Source: an uncultured Lactobacillus sp. (lineage in GTDB: Bacteria > Bacillota > Bacilli > Lactobacillales > Lactobacillaceae). From it: DNA of 45,563 nt. Location: the NCBI GenBank assembly GCA_905204935.1, contig CAJLBJ010000017.1, forward strand, positions 1-45,563, read 5' to 3'. A program made the position numbers and the translations under genes. The notes below the pieces were generated by a model. The model had not been told where the DNA came from and searched no databases. It was given only the letters and a program-made list of their open reading frames with translations. Below are positions 17,056-26,555 of the stretch, in pieces; position 1 is the stretch's first letter, and every line of letters begins with the position of its first letter.

Positions 17056-18222
17056 ATGTTAAAAAAATCAAAATTTTTAATTCCAGGGATTATTTTAGTA
17101 GCTGCGATGCTAAGAATTCCCTTCACAACGATTCCTTCAATTTTAACGGAAGTCGCTGCTGGTTTGAACGTACCAGTCAGCTCATTAGGAACATTAACGA
17201 CAATTCCATTGTTGATGTTTGCTTTGGTGTCATCTTTTGCACCTAAACTTGCGCAAAGAATCGGTATCGAATGGTCGTTTAGTTTAGTATTGTTTTTGAT
17301 GGCTGTTGGCTCATTTATTCGTACTTTAAGTGTGCCGACACTTTATTTAGGAACTGCTATGATTGGTGCTGGCATTGCCGTTTTAAACGTCTTGATGCCT
17401 AGTATCGTAACAGCATATTTCCCACATAAAATCGGTCAATATACGACACTTTATACGACATCGATGGGAATTTCTGCTGCAGTCGCCTCATCTTTAGCTG
17501 TTCCTATTACTCAAGCATCATCTTGGAAGACTCTCATCTTAGTTTTAACCGTCTTAATTTGTCTAAGCTTTGTGGTTTGGCTACCAAACGTCAAATTCAA
17601 TCACAAGCTAAGTGTTAATTCCAATCAAAAAACAACTTCTTCGTTTTGGAAGAATAAAGTTGCTTGGGTCTTGCTAATCTTTGGGGGCTTTCAATCAATG
17701 CTCTTTTACACTGGGTTAACCTGGTTGCCTACGATGGCTTCTAACGCTGGCCTTTCACATGCTACTGCTGGAACATTGTCTGGTGTTTACTCCTTAATCA
17801 GCCTACCATTATCGATGTTTTTACCAAATCTCGTTGCACATGTCAGCGCTAAATTACGACGTACAATCATGGGAGGATTTTGTTTATTGGGTATCATCGG
17901 AATTGCAGCCTTATTTTTCCAACAAGCTAGCTTTGGTTATTGGTTATTAATCAACTGTCTTATCGGAGCATCTGTAGGTGCTTTATTCCCATATCTGATG
18001 ACAACTTTTTCTTTAAAAACCACCGATCCTCACAAAACCGCCAAGTTATCTGGCATGGCCCAAACAGGTGGTTACTTACTAGCAGCAGTCGGTCCATTTT
18101 TATTTGGTTATGGCTTTGAAATCTTTCATTCATGGACCTTTTCAATCGCTTGTTTATTGCTTGCAAGTATCGCAATGACCGCTTGCATGCTGTATGTTGA
18201 ACGTTTTGATAAAATTGGTTAA
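17056..18222 (+). CDS. MFS transporter, CynX/NimT-like
   Basis: This 388-residue major facilitator protein has about 12 hydrophobic helices and a central cytoplasmic loop near residues 180-200. The opening IPGIILVAAMLRIPFTTIPS, with a following AAGLNVPVSSLG, is typical of the CynX/NimT/YycB group, whose substrates include cyanate and 2-nitroimidazole; most members are uncharacterised. GAGGTC precedes the ATG and TATAAT lies about 40 nt upstream. It is monocistronic and followed by a strong bidirectional terminator. The substrate is unknown. Confidence 0.8.
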   Translation: MLKKSKFLIPGIILVAAMLRIPFTTIPSILTEVAAGLNVPVSSLGTLTTIPLLMFALVSSFAPKLAQRIGIEWSFSLVLFLMAVGSFIRTLSVPTLYLGTAMIGAGIAVLNVLMPSIVTAYFPHKIGQYTTLYTTSMGISAAVASSLAVPITQASSWKTLILVLTVLICLSFVVWLPNVKFNHKLSVNSNQKTTSSFWKNKVAWVLLIFGGFQSMLFYTGLTWLPTMASNAGLSHATAGTLSGVYSLISLPLSMFLPNLVAHVSAKLRRTIMGGFCLLGIIGIAALFFQQASFGYWLLINCLIGASVGALFPYLMTTFSLKTTDPHKTAKLSGMAQTGGYLLAAVGPFLFGYGFEIFHSWTFSIACLLLASIAMTACMLYVERFDKIG

Positions 18223-18271
18223 AAAAACTTAGACAAATTTAGGATAAAACCTTATTTTTGTCTAAGTTTTT
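18223..18271. terminator. Bidirectional terminator (MFS/PTS)
   Basis: AAAAACTTAGACAAA and TTTGTCTAAGTTTTT form a 15-bp perfect stem around a 19-nt loop between the convergent genes. Confidence 0.9.
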
Positions 18272-18278
18272 ATTTTTA

Positions 18279-20219
18279 TTAAACTGATGTCACTGTATTT
18301 TTAGAATTCACATCAAATAATCTTTTACCTTGATTTATATGCGAAATTGTATCATTGAAATCTAAATGATAATTTTCTGAATTGGTGACTAACACAATAA
18401 CTGTCGAATCTAGGCCTTTAGATTCAATCAAATCTTTATCGAATGTTCCTAAAATATCTCCCGGGTTAACCTTTTGGCCTACCGCAACTTTAGTTTCAAA
18501 ACCTTCACCATCTAGTGATACAGTATCAATCCCTAAATGAATTAAAATTTCCGCGCCTTGTTTTGTAGTAATCCCATACGCATGTCCTGTTTTCGCAACC
18601 AAAGTAACTTCTCCAGCAACTGGTGCACTAACATTGATTAATCCTTTAGTTCCTTTTGGAACAGCTATCCCTACACCTTTGCCCATCATACCAGATGAAA
18701 ATACTGGATCATTAACATCTTTTAATGCAACTACTTGACCATTAACAGGTGCTAACAATTCATCTGGAATTGTAGCATCACTTTCACACACATCATCATC
18801 TTCTAGTACTTCTTTGGGAATTGCGAAAATATTAGTTAAAACAAACGCTAATACAATCGTTAAAATAGATACTATTGTATAAATTGTTAATGCACGGAAA
18901 TTATAGATATACATTAAATATGATGGAAGTACTGCTAAACCATAAGTATTAGCTGCCACATTTAAGATACTTAGCACAGCCGCTCCTATCCCCGAACTAA
19001 CAACGGTTACAATTAACGGCTTAATATTATATCGAATAAGAACACCAAAAATAGTTGGTTCTGAAACACCAAATAATTGTGATGCTATCGCAGAAATCGA
19101 ATTTTCTTTGGCATTCAAGGATTTTGCTCGTAAGAAAATCGCTAACGCTACACCTAAGTTGGCAAAACCATACATTCCTTCCAATGTGATTAATGGATTC
19201 AAATGCGTAGCTGCTAACAAAGATGTCTCTATTGCAATCATCATTTGATGAATCCCGATAACAACCATCAGTGGATATAAAGCACCGATAAGAAAACCAC
19301 CAATCCCAAATGGCAAATTAATAACTGCTTCAACTAGATGAATCAACATATTTTCCACCGAATGAACGATTGGTCCTACCCCTAAAATCATAATTGTAAA
19401 TGTTACTAATAATGTCAAAAATGGTGTCAAAATTTGTTCTAAAACATGAGGCATCTTCTTTCTAAAAAACAACTCTAACTTAGCACCGATAACCCCAGCT
19501 ACTAAAGCTGTCAAGACTGAGCCTTGGCTACCAATAACAGGAATAGCACCAAATAACATTAATGCTTTTTGACTACCGTCTGCAACTGAATAAGCATTAG
19601 GTAATGTTGGAGAAACTAGCATCAACCCTAAAACGATCCCAATAATTGGTGTCCCTTTAAAATATCTAAATGTAGACCAAACTAATAATGCGGGTAAAAA
19701 TGAGAAAACAGTATCTGTTAAAACACTGATAACAGTCGTCAAATCAGCTGGAATATCAGCTGGATTGGCTCCAAAAAAACCTAAAACCGTCGCATTGGTA
19801 AAGGTACTTTTTAAACCTAAAAACAACCCTGTTGCTGCAATTACAGGAACAATCGGAATAAAAATCCCTGCTAGCATCGCCATCAATCTTTTACCCAAAG
19901 GTTGATTGCTCATGTCTACTTTTACTTCATTATTGTCATCTTTACCATAAATCGCATTTACACGATTGCTTTTTTCGATAGCTTCATAAACTTCATTAAC
20001 AGCTCCTGTTCCAATGATAACTTGAAATTGGCCGGACCCAAAAAAGACTCCTCTTACTCCTGGAAAATCTTGAATTTCTTTGCTAGCAATCGCTTGTTCA
20101 TCTTTAACGACAAAGCGCAAGCGTGTTTCGCAATGTGTAACCGAAACAATATTACTATCTCCAACTACATCTAAAATATCTTGTGCTAATTTTTCATAAT
20201 TAACTGTTTGTTTAGCCAT
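18279..20219 (-). CDS. PTS EIIBCA permease, alpha-glucoside/sucrose-type
   Basis: This 646-residue fused phosphotransferase permease of the glucose-sucrose superfamily has EIIB first, with the phospho-cysteine C30 in THCETRLRF, then a polytopic EIIC (about 105-460) with the GIHQ loop (VVIGIHQMMIA), then EIIA with its histidine in ILIHLGIDTV. It imports and phosphorylates a glucoside. It is 5 nt after the GH13 glucosidase gene, whose last codons contain its AGAGGA site. Both are under the TGGTATCGATACCA operator. The sugar could be maltose, trehalose or a sucrose isomer; sucrose itself is more likely handled by the scrA gene further on. Confidence 0.88.
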   Translation of the reverse strand: MAKQTVNYEKLAQDILDVVGDSNIVSVTHCETRLRFVVKDEQAIASKEIQDFPGVRGVFFGSGQFQVIIGTGAVNEVYEAIEKSNRVNAIYGKDDNNEVKVDMSNQPLGKRLMAMLAGIFIPIVPVIAATGLFLGLKSTFTNATVLGFFGANPADIPADLTTVISVLTDTVFSFLPALLVWSTFRYFKGTPIIGIVLGLMLVSPTLPNAYSVADGSQKALMLFGAIPVIGSQGSVLTALVAGVIGAKLELFFRKKMPHVLEQILTPFLTLLVTFTIMILGVGPIVHSVENMLIHLVEAVINLPFGIGGFLIGALYPLMVVIGIHQMMIAIETSLLAATHLNPLITLEGMYGFANLGVALAIFLRAKSLNAKENSISAIASQLFGVSEPTIFGVLIRYNIKPLIVTVVSSGIGAAVLSILNVAANTYGLAVLPSYLMYIYNFRALTIYTIVSILTIVLAFVLTNIFAIPKEVLEDDDVCESDATIPDELLAPVNGQVVALKDVNDPVFSSGMMGKGVGIAVPKGTKGLINVSAPVAGEVTLVAKTGHAYGITTKQGAEILIHLGIDTVSLDGEGFETKVAVGQKVNPGDILGTFDKDLIESKGLDSTVIVLVTNSENYHLDFNDTISHINQGKRLFDVNSKNTVTSV

Positions 20220-20224
20220 ATATA

Positions 20225-21883
20225 TTAATCCTCTCTAATCATAATAGCTTGATATGGTTTCAAGGTTACTTTTCCCTGTGCTTTGATAGTTTCTGGATAA
20301 GAATTTAACAACACTTCACCTTCCACCCAAATTTCATTTGTTTGTGCTGATAAATTCACAAACACTTTGATTTTTTCTCCGCGCTGATATGCAAATACAT
20401 CATCAGGAACTGTAACAATTTCTTGATAATCGCCCCAAACTAAATCATTTGCTAATTCTGGACATTTACGTAGCGCTATCATTTGCTTATAAAAATTAAG
20501 CGTTGAATCAGATTTAGTTGATTCTGTGGCTACATTACATTGTGGACATTGGTCATTTATCTTAATATACGTAGCTGCACCTTCATTAAATCCATAATTC
20601 TTACTGTCATCCCATTGGAAAGGAACTCGTCCATTATCTCTTGAACGTAAATTAACAAAGTTTAAAGTTTCTTGTTTTGAATACCCTTCTTGCTTTGCTC
20701 GCTCATAATTATTAAAACTAGATACGTCATTGAATTCTTCAATACTTTGTCTCTTAAAATTAGTCATTCCTAACTCTTGACCTTGGTAAATAAATGGCGC
20801 GCCCTTCAAAAAGAAATATGCCATACCTAAAGCTTTTGCACCTATTTCGTTTTGATATTTTTCATCCCGAATAAATTTCGAAACACTCCGCGGTTGATCA
20901 TGATTCTCAAAGAAATTAGCTCCCCATCCACCAGGAATACCTTGAATGGTTTCTTGACTCTTAGTAATCATTGTTTTTAATTCTTTCACAGTCCAATTGG
21001 TTCTTTTATACCATTCGGAGCCAGATTCCACGTCAATATCAACATAGTGAAAGTCAAAAGCCATCGAAAAATATCCATTATCTCCAATAAATTCATGAAG
21101 CTGATCATACTTTAAACCAGATGTTTCGCCAACGGTTACTACCTTGTTTAAACATTTTTCTGATAATTCTCGTAAGAATATTTCAATACCTGGTCTATTT
21201 TCAGTTTTTCTTTTAACCTTTCCTAAACCATCATTTCCGTCAGGTGAAATTGAGGCAAAATCTTGATCTTTCTTAATAAACGTAATAGCATCTACCCTAA
21301 AGCCGTCAATTCCAAGATCAATCCACCAGTTAATCATTTGATAGATTTCTAAACGTAATTCTTCATTTTCCCAGTTTAAATCAGGTTGTTTTTTCGAAAA
21401 AACATGCAGGTAATACATATCATCTTCATTTGGAACCTTTTCCCATGCGCTACCAGCCCCAAAGTTACTGCGCCAGTTATTAGGCGGACCTTGCTTGGAC
21501 TTTTTAAAAATATAATAATTACGATATTTTGAATTTGGATCTTTTAAAGCTTCTTGGAACCACCAATGCTCATCGGAAGTATGATTAATAACTAAATCCA
21601 TCATCACCTTGATATCTAATTCATGAGCTTTGTTAATTAGCTCTTGTAAATCTTTAAATTCACCAAACATCGGATTAATCGCTTGATAATCTGAAATATC
21701 ATATCCATTGTCACACATCGGGGATTTGTACACCGGACTTAGCCATAAAAACGTAATTCCTAAATCTTTTAAATAAGGCAATTTTGTCGTTATCCCTTTT
21801 AAATCACCTATGCCATCATTATTAGAATCTTTAAATGATGCGGGATAAACTTGATAAAATATCTCATCTGCTATTTTTTTCAT
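20225..21883 (-). CDS. GH13 alpha-glucosidase (subfamily 31-like)
   Basis: This 552-residue alpha-amylase-family hydrolase presumably splits the phosphorylated or free glucoside brought in by the adjacent PTS. The N-terminal FYQVYPASFKDSNNDGIGDL is diagnostic of GH13_31-type glucosidases. The catalytic triad is D198 (GFRVDAI), E253 (VGETSG) and D329 (ENHDQPR). The residue after the nucleophile is Ala, not Val; in this family Val tends to mark alpha-1,6 enzymes and Ala alpha-1,4 enzymes. I start at the ATG at 21883, with AGAGAG 8 nt before it. First gene of a two-gene operon. Confidence 0.87.
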   Translation of the reverse strand: MKKIADEIFYQVYPASFKDSNNDGIGDLKGITTKLPYLKDLGITFLWLSPVYKSPMCDNGYDISDYQAINPMFGEFKDLQELINKAHELDIKVMMDLVINHTSDEHWWFQEALKDPNSKYRNYYIFKKSKQGPPNNWRSNFGAGSAWEKVPNEDDMYYLHVFSKKQPDLNWENEELRLEIYQMINWWIDLGIDGFRVDAITFIKKDQDFASISPDGNDGLGKVKRKTENRPGIEIFLRELSEKCLNKVVTVGETSGLKYDQLHEFIGDNGYFSMAFDFHYVDIDVESGSEWYKRTNWTVKELKTMITKSQETIQGIPGGWGANFFENHDQPRSVSKFIRDEKYQNEIGAKALGMAYFFLKGAPFIYQGQELGMTNFKRQSIEEFNDVSSFNNYERAKQEGYSKQETLNFVNLRSRDNGRVPFQWDDSKNYGFNEGAATYIKINDQCPQCNVATESTKSDSTLNFYKQMIALRKCPELANDLVWGDYQEIVTVPDDVFAYQRGEKIKVFVNLSAQTNEIWVEGEVLLNSYPETIKAQGKVTLKPYQAIMIRED

Positions 21884-21921
21884 CTGCTTCATTCTCTCTA
21901 AAATAATATTCTCTCCCAATA

Positions 21922-21935
21922 TGGTATCGATACCA
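21922..21935. promoter_or_regulatory. LacI-type operator of the glucosidase-PTS operon
   Basis: TGGTATCGATACCA is a perfect 14-bp palindrome with the central CG usual for LacI-family sites, 39 nt before the glucosidase start. A 13/14 copy lies upstream of the adjacent regulator gene. Confidence 0.8.
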
Positions 21936-21964
21936 CGAAGCGGTAAAAATAATAATTAGGAAAT

Positions 21965-22960
21965 TTAAGAACTTTTCCTAATTACCATTTTTAAATTTAA
22001 ATCCATCTCTGTTAGATCATTTGATACATCTAGCCTATCTAGCAAGCATTTTACAGCATTATTTGCCATTTCAAAAATCGGTTGGTGAACTGTTGTTAAA
22101 GGAACTAGAATATATGGAGCAAAAGGCTGATCATCAAATCCCATGACTGCTAAGTCAGCGGGTACGTTTATATTAAAATCGGTACAACGTGCAATAATTC
22201 CGGTTGCTACTTCATCGGAGTTAGAAAAAATTGATCTAGGCATTTTGTCCAGTTTACGTAAACTATCTACAATTTTTTTACCATCTTCAATACTATGTGC
22301 ATTTTCAAAGATAGTTGTTGTATCAAGCTTTATTCCCGTATGTTCTGCAAAATCTTTATAAGCTTTATTACGCATATTCCCATGATTACTTGCATCAAAA
22401 TTGATACTTCCGGTTACATACGCAATTTGCGGACCATAATTATCGTTTAAATATGTTAATGCTTCACGTACCACATGATATTGATCAACGAAAATCGAAT
22501 TAGCTTCAAAACCCGTAATTTTTTCATTTACCAAAACAATCTGTTTACCATATTCACAAAGCATTTCTTTAACATAATCACGATCCTCAATAGATGCCAT
22601 CAAAAGACCATCAAACGAACGATTTTTTAATTTATCCAAAATCTTACGCTCAATTACTTTATCATCGTATGTCTGCATAATACTTACTTCATATCCATAA
22701 CGATTAAGCAAACGTTCAATGTTATCAAATAAAGTAGCAAAGAAAGGATTAGTGATTCGTGAAACTACCACACCAATCTGACTTGTCTTATTTGTACGTA
22801 ATCTCTTAGCTGCCGTATTAGGCACATAATCCAAATCTTGGATCGCTTGGATAATTTTAGCTCGTGTTTTTTCTGAGATATGTGGACTATCATTTAAATA
22901 GCGCGAAACTGTTGTAGTTCCTACACCAGCTTTTTGGGCTATTTCCTTAATATTAACCAT
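21965..22960 (-). CDS. LacI-family repressor of the glucosidase-PTS operon
   Basis: This 331-residue regulator has an N-terminal LacI helix-turn-helix (MVNIKEIAQKAGVGTTTVSR) and a hinge with a periplasmic-binding-protein-like sugar domain. The start is the ATG at 22960, preceded by AAGGTGAG; an upstream in-frame ATG 16 codons earlier would read through the operator. The matching operators before this gene and before the downstream operon indicate autoregulation and repression until a glucoside or its phosphate binds. It resembles MalR-type regulators; the true inducer is unknown. Confidence 0.9.
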   Translation of the reverse strand: MVNIKEIAQKAGVGTTTVSRYLNDSPHISEKTRAKIIQAIQDLDYVPNTAAKRLRTNKTSQIGVVVSRITNPFFATLFDNIERLLNRYGYEVSIMQTYDDKVIERKILDKLKNRSFDGLLMASIEDRDYVKEMLCEYGKQIVLVNEKITGFEANSIFVDQYHVVREALTYLNDNYGPQIAYVTGSINFDASNHGNMRNKAYKDFAEHTGIKLDTTTIFENAHSIEDGKKIVDSLRKLDKMPRSIFSNSDEVATGIIARCTDFNINVPADLAVMGFDDQPFAPYILVPLTTVHQPIFEMANNAVKCLLDRLDVSNDLTEMDLNLKMVIRKSS

Positions 22961-22976
22961 TATTCTCACCTTTTCA

Positions 22977-22990
22977 TGGTATCGATTCCA
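22977..22990. promoter_or_regulatory. Autoregulatory LacI-type operator
   Basis: TGGTATCGATTCCA differs at one base from the perfect operator at 21922-21935. It ends 16 nt before the repressor start codon, fitting negative autoregulation. Confidence 0.75.
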
Positions 22991-23040
22991 AAAATAATAT
23001 ATCATCATCTAAAAACGCTGTCAACTACTAAAAGCAAAAT

Positions 23041-23079
23041 AAAATCGCAAAATTAGTCAAAAACCAGTTTTGCGATTTT
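23041..23079 (-). terminator. Terminator of the GH42 remnant
   Basis: AAAATCGCAAAA and TTTTGCGATTTT form a 12-bp stem around a 15-nt loop. On the minus strand it is followed by a T-rich run, directly after the end of the decayed beta-galactosidase gene. Confidence 0.7.
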
Positions 23080-23085
23080 ACAATT

Positions 23086-24988
23086 TTACTGTTTACTAAT
23101 GATCACCGCTTGCCTACTTTCCAAACTATCCAAAACAGGCTGTTGGCTTAATAAATCTGTTCGTCCAACAAATTCAGATGGAACGACTTGGCTTTTGTCT
23201 GTTGGATTTAAGATAAAGGTTAGCGTTGTCTCATCTTTGATACGTTGGATTATCTCTAGCTTTGTTTTACTTTGTGTCATACGTGGCAAGGCTAGCTCGT
23301 CACTAATTTAGCCAACATTTCATCTGCGAATTGACTGGCAAAATACCAGACTTTCCCTTTGCCAAAGTTATTTTTAGTAGTGGCCACCATGCCCGCATAA
23401 AACTCACTAGCATATGTTGCTAAAACCTAAGTTTCTTTCGGATGAACCAAATCACACAATAATTCAGTCGGATACTTTTGACCTTGATAATCTACCCAGA
23501 TAGTTTGCTTAGGCACCACAACATCGGTTTCTTCAACCCAGATACCGGTCAATTCACGCAAAGCCCCTGGATAACCACCTAGATATACATTATCGTTTTG
23601 ATCGACTAAACCAGATAAATAAGTCGTCACCAAGTTCCCGCCCTTTGCAACATAATCACTTAGTTTTTGTTTAAGTTGCGGTGAAACCATGTATAACACA
23701 GGAGCAACGACTAAATCATACGCACTAAAATCGTTTGTATTTCCAATCACATCGACGGTGATGTTTTGCTCATAAAAATGCCGATAATAAGTTTGAACGA
23801 TTTTGACATAGTCGATATCTTGTCTAATACCTGCCATATATTGTAAGGCCCACATGTTTTCCCAATCAAAAAGTACGGCAACCTTGGCTTGCACTCGGCT
23901 ATCTTTAAAAGTTGTCCCCAGCCGTGCTAGCGTTTGACCGAGGCGTTGAATTTCCTTGAAAACTCGTGTATCCGTCCGCTGACTATGCGCAATGACTGCG
24001 CCATGAAATTTTTCTTGGGCTCCAATCGATTGTTTCAATTGGAAATATTGCACCGTATCTGCTCCATGCGCGATGGCTTGCAAACTTTGCGTAAACATCT
24101 GTCCAGGACGTTTGAGCGGACTATAAGCTTGCCAGTTGACATGAGCTGGTGTATCATATTGCGGATAGCTATCATATGAGATGACATCTTGGTGTTTAGC
24201 CCATTTAAAATAATCAATATCGTTATTTGGCACACCATAAAAATTAGTCGTAATCGGTGTTGTAGTATCATATTTTTCGATTTCAGCTTTTTCTAACAAA
24301 TAACACTCTAACAAACTTGCCGATTGGAAACGCCGATAATCCAATGAAATCGCTTCAAAAGCCGTTTGTCCCCGGCTTTTTCGCTTAATTTATTAGGAAC
24401 CACTATTTCATCCCAATCATGAATGGTATGTGCTCAAAACTTAGCATTCCAGGCTTGATTTAAGTTGTCTAAGGTTTGGTATTTGTTTTTTAACCATGCA
24501 ACAAACGCTTGGCGGCAATGTTCACAATAACACATACCCCCATATTCATTGTTAATGTGCTAGTTGACCAGTTGTGGATTAGCTGCGTAACGCTTAGCTA
24601 GTTGTGCAACCAATTTTTGCACAAAGCGCCGATAATGCGAGCTATGTGGGCAAAAATTATGACGTTGCCCAAACACATGGCTCCTTCCTTGATAATCCAC
24701 CCTCCCAACATCTGGATACTTTTTAAACATCCACGCCGGCATCGCGGCTGTCGCTGTCGCTAAAACTATCTTAAAGCCAGCTCGACTCAAGTTGTCCATG
24801 ATTTCATCAAGTTGTGAAAAATCATAAACATCTTCGGCAGGATGTAAACTATCCCATGCAAAAATATTGATCGAAGCCGAATTAATTTGAGCTTGCTTAA
24901 AGACCTCCAAATCGTTTGCCCAGGTTTCTTTGGGACATTGTTCAGGATTATAATCTCCCCCAAATAAAAAAGGTATTGCTTTTTTCAG
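23086..24988 (-). pseudogene. Decayed GH42 beta-galactosidase
   Basis: The reading frames together reproduce a GH42 beta-galactosidase: FLFGGDYNPEQCP at the N-terminus, NNEYG with the acid/base glutamate, a middle domain with VISYDSYPQYDTPAH, and the beta C-terminal domain ending at 23086. At least six lesions are visible. The start is CTG (24988) after AGGGG. TAG replaces an expected Trp before HINNEYG (24560-24562). TGA replaces a Trp at 24434-24436. One base is missing from an A5 run (24377-24381). There is an in-frame TAG at 23427-23429, and a frameshift near 23300. The gene is non-functional, so lactose hydrolysis by this route is lost. It lies between the LacI regulator and gtfA. Confidence 0.93.
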
Positions 24989-25068
24989 CTTCCCCTAAAT
25001 TCCTTTCTAAACAAAGCTAATTTTTTAAAATTATATTATGATTCTGCTTTCATGTAAACCAACAAAAA

Positions 25069-25089
25069 AAGCCAGCTTAAAGCTAGCTT
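25069..25089 (-). terminator. Terminator of aga-gtfA operon
   Basis: On the minus strand AAGCTAGC and GCTGGCTT pair around TTTAA and are followed by seven T, 9 nt after the gtfA stop. Confidence 0.8.
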
Positions 25090-25097
25090 TTAAGACC

Positions 25098-26540
25098 TTA
25101 AAACACTACAACTTGGCCGTTGTGTTTAACGGTATATTCTAATGTCTGCAAGTTAGCTGTCAAGCTAACTTGATCACTTGCATCTTTGTTGCTTCGTACG
25201 ATTGTAATTTCGTATTCACTTGGTGCTTGTACATCGATAGAACCTTCCAAATCAAAAGCTGGTGTTTGATTTCTAAAGCGCAACAAGTTCAACAAAGCCG
25301 CTACGACTGGGCGTTTAACCTCGGTTGCAATTTCATCACTTGTATAATAGTGGCGATTGATGTTTCTGCCTTCTTTGGTCTTTTCTAACAATTCAATATC
25401 ATTTTTACCTGCCAATAAGCCAACATAATAGACTTGTGGAATACCAGGCGCAAAGACTTGTAACAAGCGACTCATGAAATACTTGGCATCGTCATCGCCT
25501 AAAGCCGAGTAATATGTCGAGTTAATTTGATAAATATCTAAATTATTATATTCTGCACTAGAGTATTTACGTTTTACGTTTGCCCCAATCTTGTATAATT
25601 CATTGACGGCAAAATCAACTTCGTCTTGCGTTAAAATATCACGAACATCGACTACCCCAATACCATCGTGTGTGTCAAGCGTCGTAAATTGTTTCATCGG
25701 ACTCATCTTAAGCCACTTGACCAAACGATTCGTCTTACCGCTATAAAGCGAATATAAAACAACCATCGGCAAGGCAAAGTCATAGACAAAATAGTCATGT
25801 TCGGTAATCTTAGCTTGAATCGTGTAATGTTCATGAATTTCTGGTAATAATTCACAGCCCTTTGCCTTTGTGATGTCTCTGACATAATCTAATAATTCCC
25901 AGATTTCTGGTTCAACAAAGAAATCATTGGTGTCTAACTTTTTGACAGCATAAGCAAATGCATCCAAACGAATCACACTAGCTTTATGTTCAATCAAACT
26001 CAATAATGTTTTTTTGATGAATTCCTTAGTCACGTCTTTTCTGACATCTAAATCGATTTGTTCTTCACCAAAAGTATTCCAAAGATTTTCGCATGTGCCA
26101 TCAGCAAACACGATTTCTTGTTTAGGTGCACGATCCTTACGTTTATAAATTAAATCCACATCTTCTTTAGTCGGGCGACCCTCTGGCCAAAATTTATCCC
26201 AGCTCAAGAACAAATCTTTATACGGACTTTGATCTTTATTTTGTTGATAATCTTGATAATACTTAGATTGACGTGAGATATGATTGATCATAAAATCAAA
26301 CATCAAATAGTATTGTTCACCTAATTTTTCAACATCTTCCCAACTTCCAAAAGCTTCGTCAACATCGACATAATCAATTGGCGCAAATCCTCTATCACCT
26401 GTTGAAGGGAAAAATGGTAAAAGATGAACTCCACCGAGAGCGCCTTTAAAGTATTTACTTAAATTTTCATCTAATTCTTTTAAGTTTTTACCTAGACTAT
26501 CTGCATAGGTAATCAACATTGTTTCATTTTTGATACTCAT
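25098..26540 (-). CDS. gtfA: Sucrose phosphorylase (GH13_18)
   Basis: This 480-residue cytoplasmic enzyme converts sucrose and phosphate to alpha-glucose-1-phosphate and fructose. It has the short GH13_18 barrel with [21 protein letters not shown] (37-57), nucleophile D193 (IRLDAFAYA), acid/base E234 (LLPEIHEHY) and the transition-state aspartate in TLDTHDGIG (about 296). The ATG at 26540 follows GAGGAG; the gene lies 15 nt after aga. Together with Aga it would process raffinose, the sucrose released being phosphorolysed. Length and motifs are intact. Confidence 0.93.
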   Translation of the reverse strand: MSIKNETMLITYADSLGKNLKELDENLSKYFKGALGGVHLLPFFPSTGDRGFAPIDYVDVDEAFGSWEDVEKLGEQYYLMFDFMINHISRQSKYYQDYQQNKDQSPYKDLFLSWDKFWPEGRPTKEDVDLIYKRKDRAPKQEIVFADGTCENLWNTFGEEQIDLDVRKDVTKEFIKKTLLSLIEHKASVIRLDAFAYAVKKLDTNDFFVEPEIWELLDYVRDITKAKGCELLPEIHEHYTIQAKITEHDYFVYDFALPMVVLYSLYSGKTNRLVKWLKMSPMKQFTTLDTHDGIGVVDVRDILTQDEVDFAVNELYKIGANVKRKYSSAEYNNLDIYQINSTYYSALGDDDAKYFMSRLLQVFAPGIPQVYYVGLLAGKNDIELLEKTKEGRNINRHYYTSDEIATEVKRPVVAALLNLLRFRNQTPAFDLEGSIDVQAPSEYEITIVRSNKDASDQVSLTANLQTLEYTVKHNGQVVVF

Positions 26541-26555
26541 TTGATTTCTCCTCAA

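Noticed and set aside
24560..24910. Short GH42 N-terminal frame as an independent small protein
   Set aside because: It lacks a ribosome site and is continuous in homology with the frames on either side; it is a fragment of the decayed gene.
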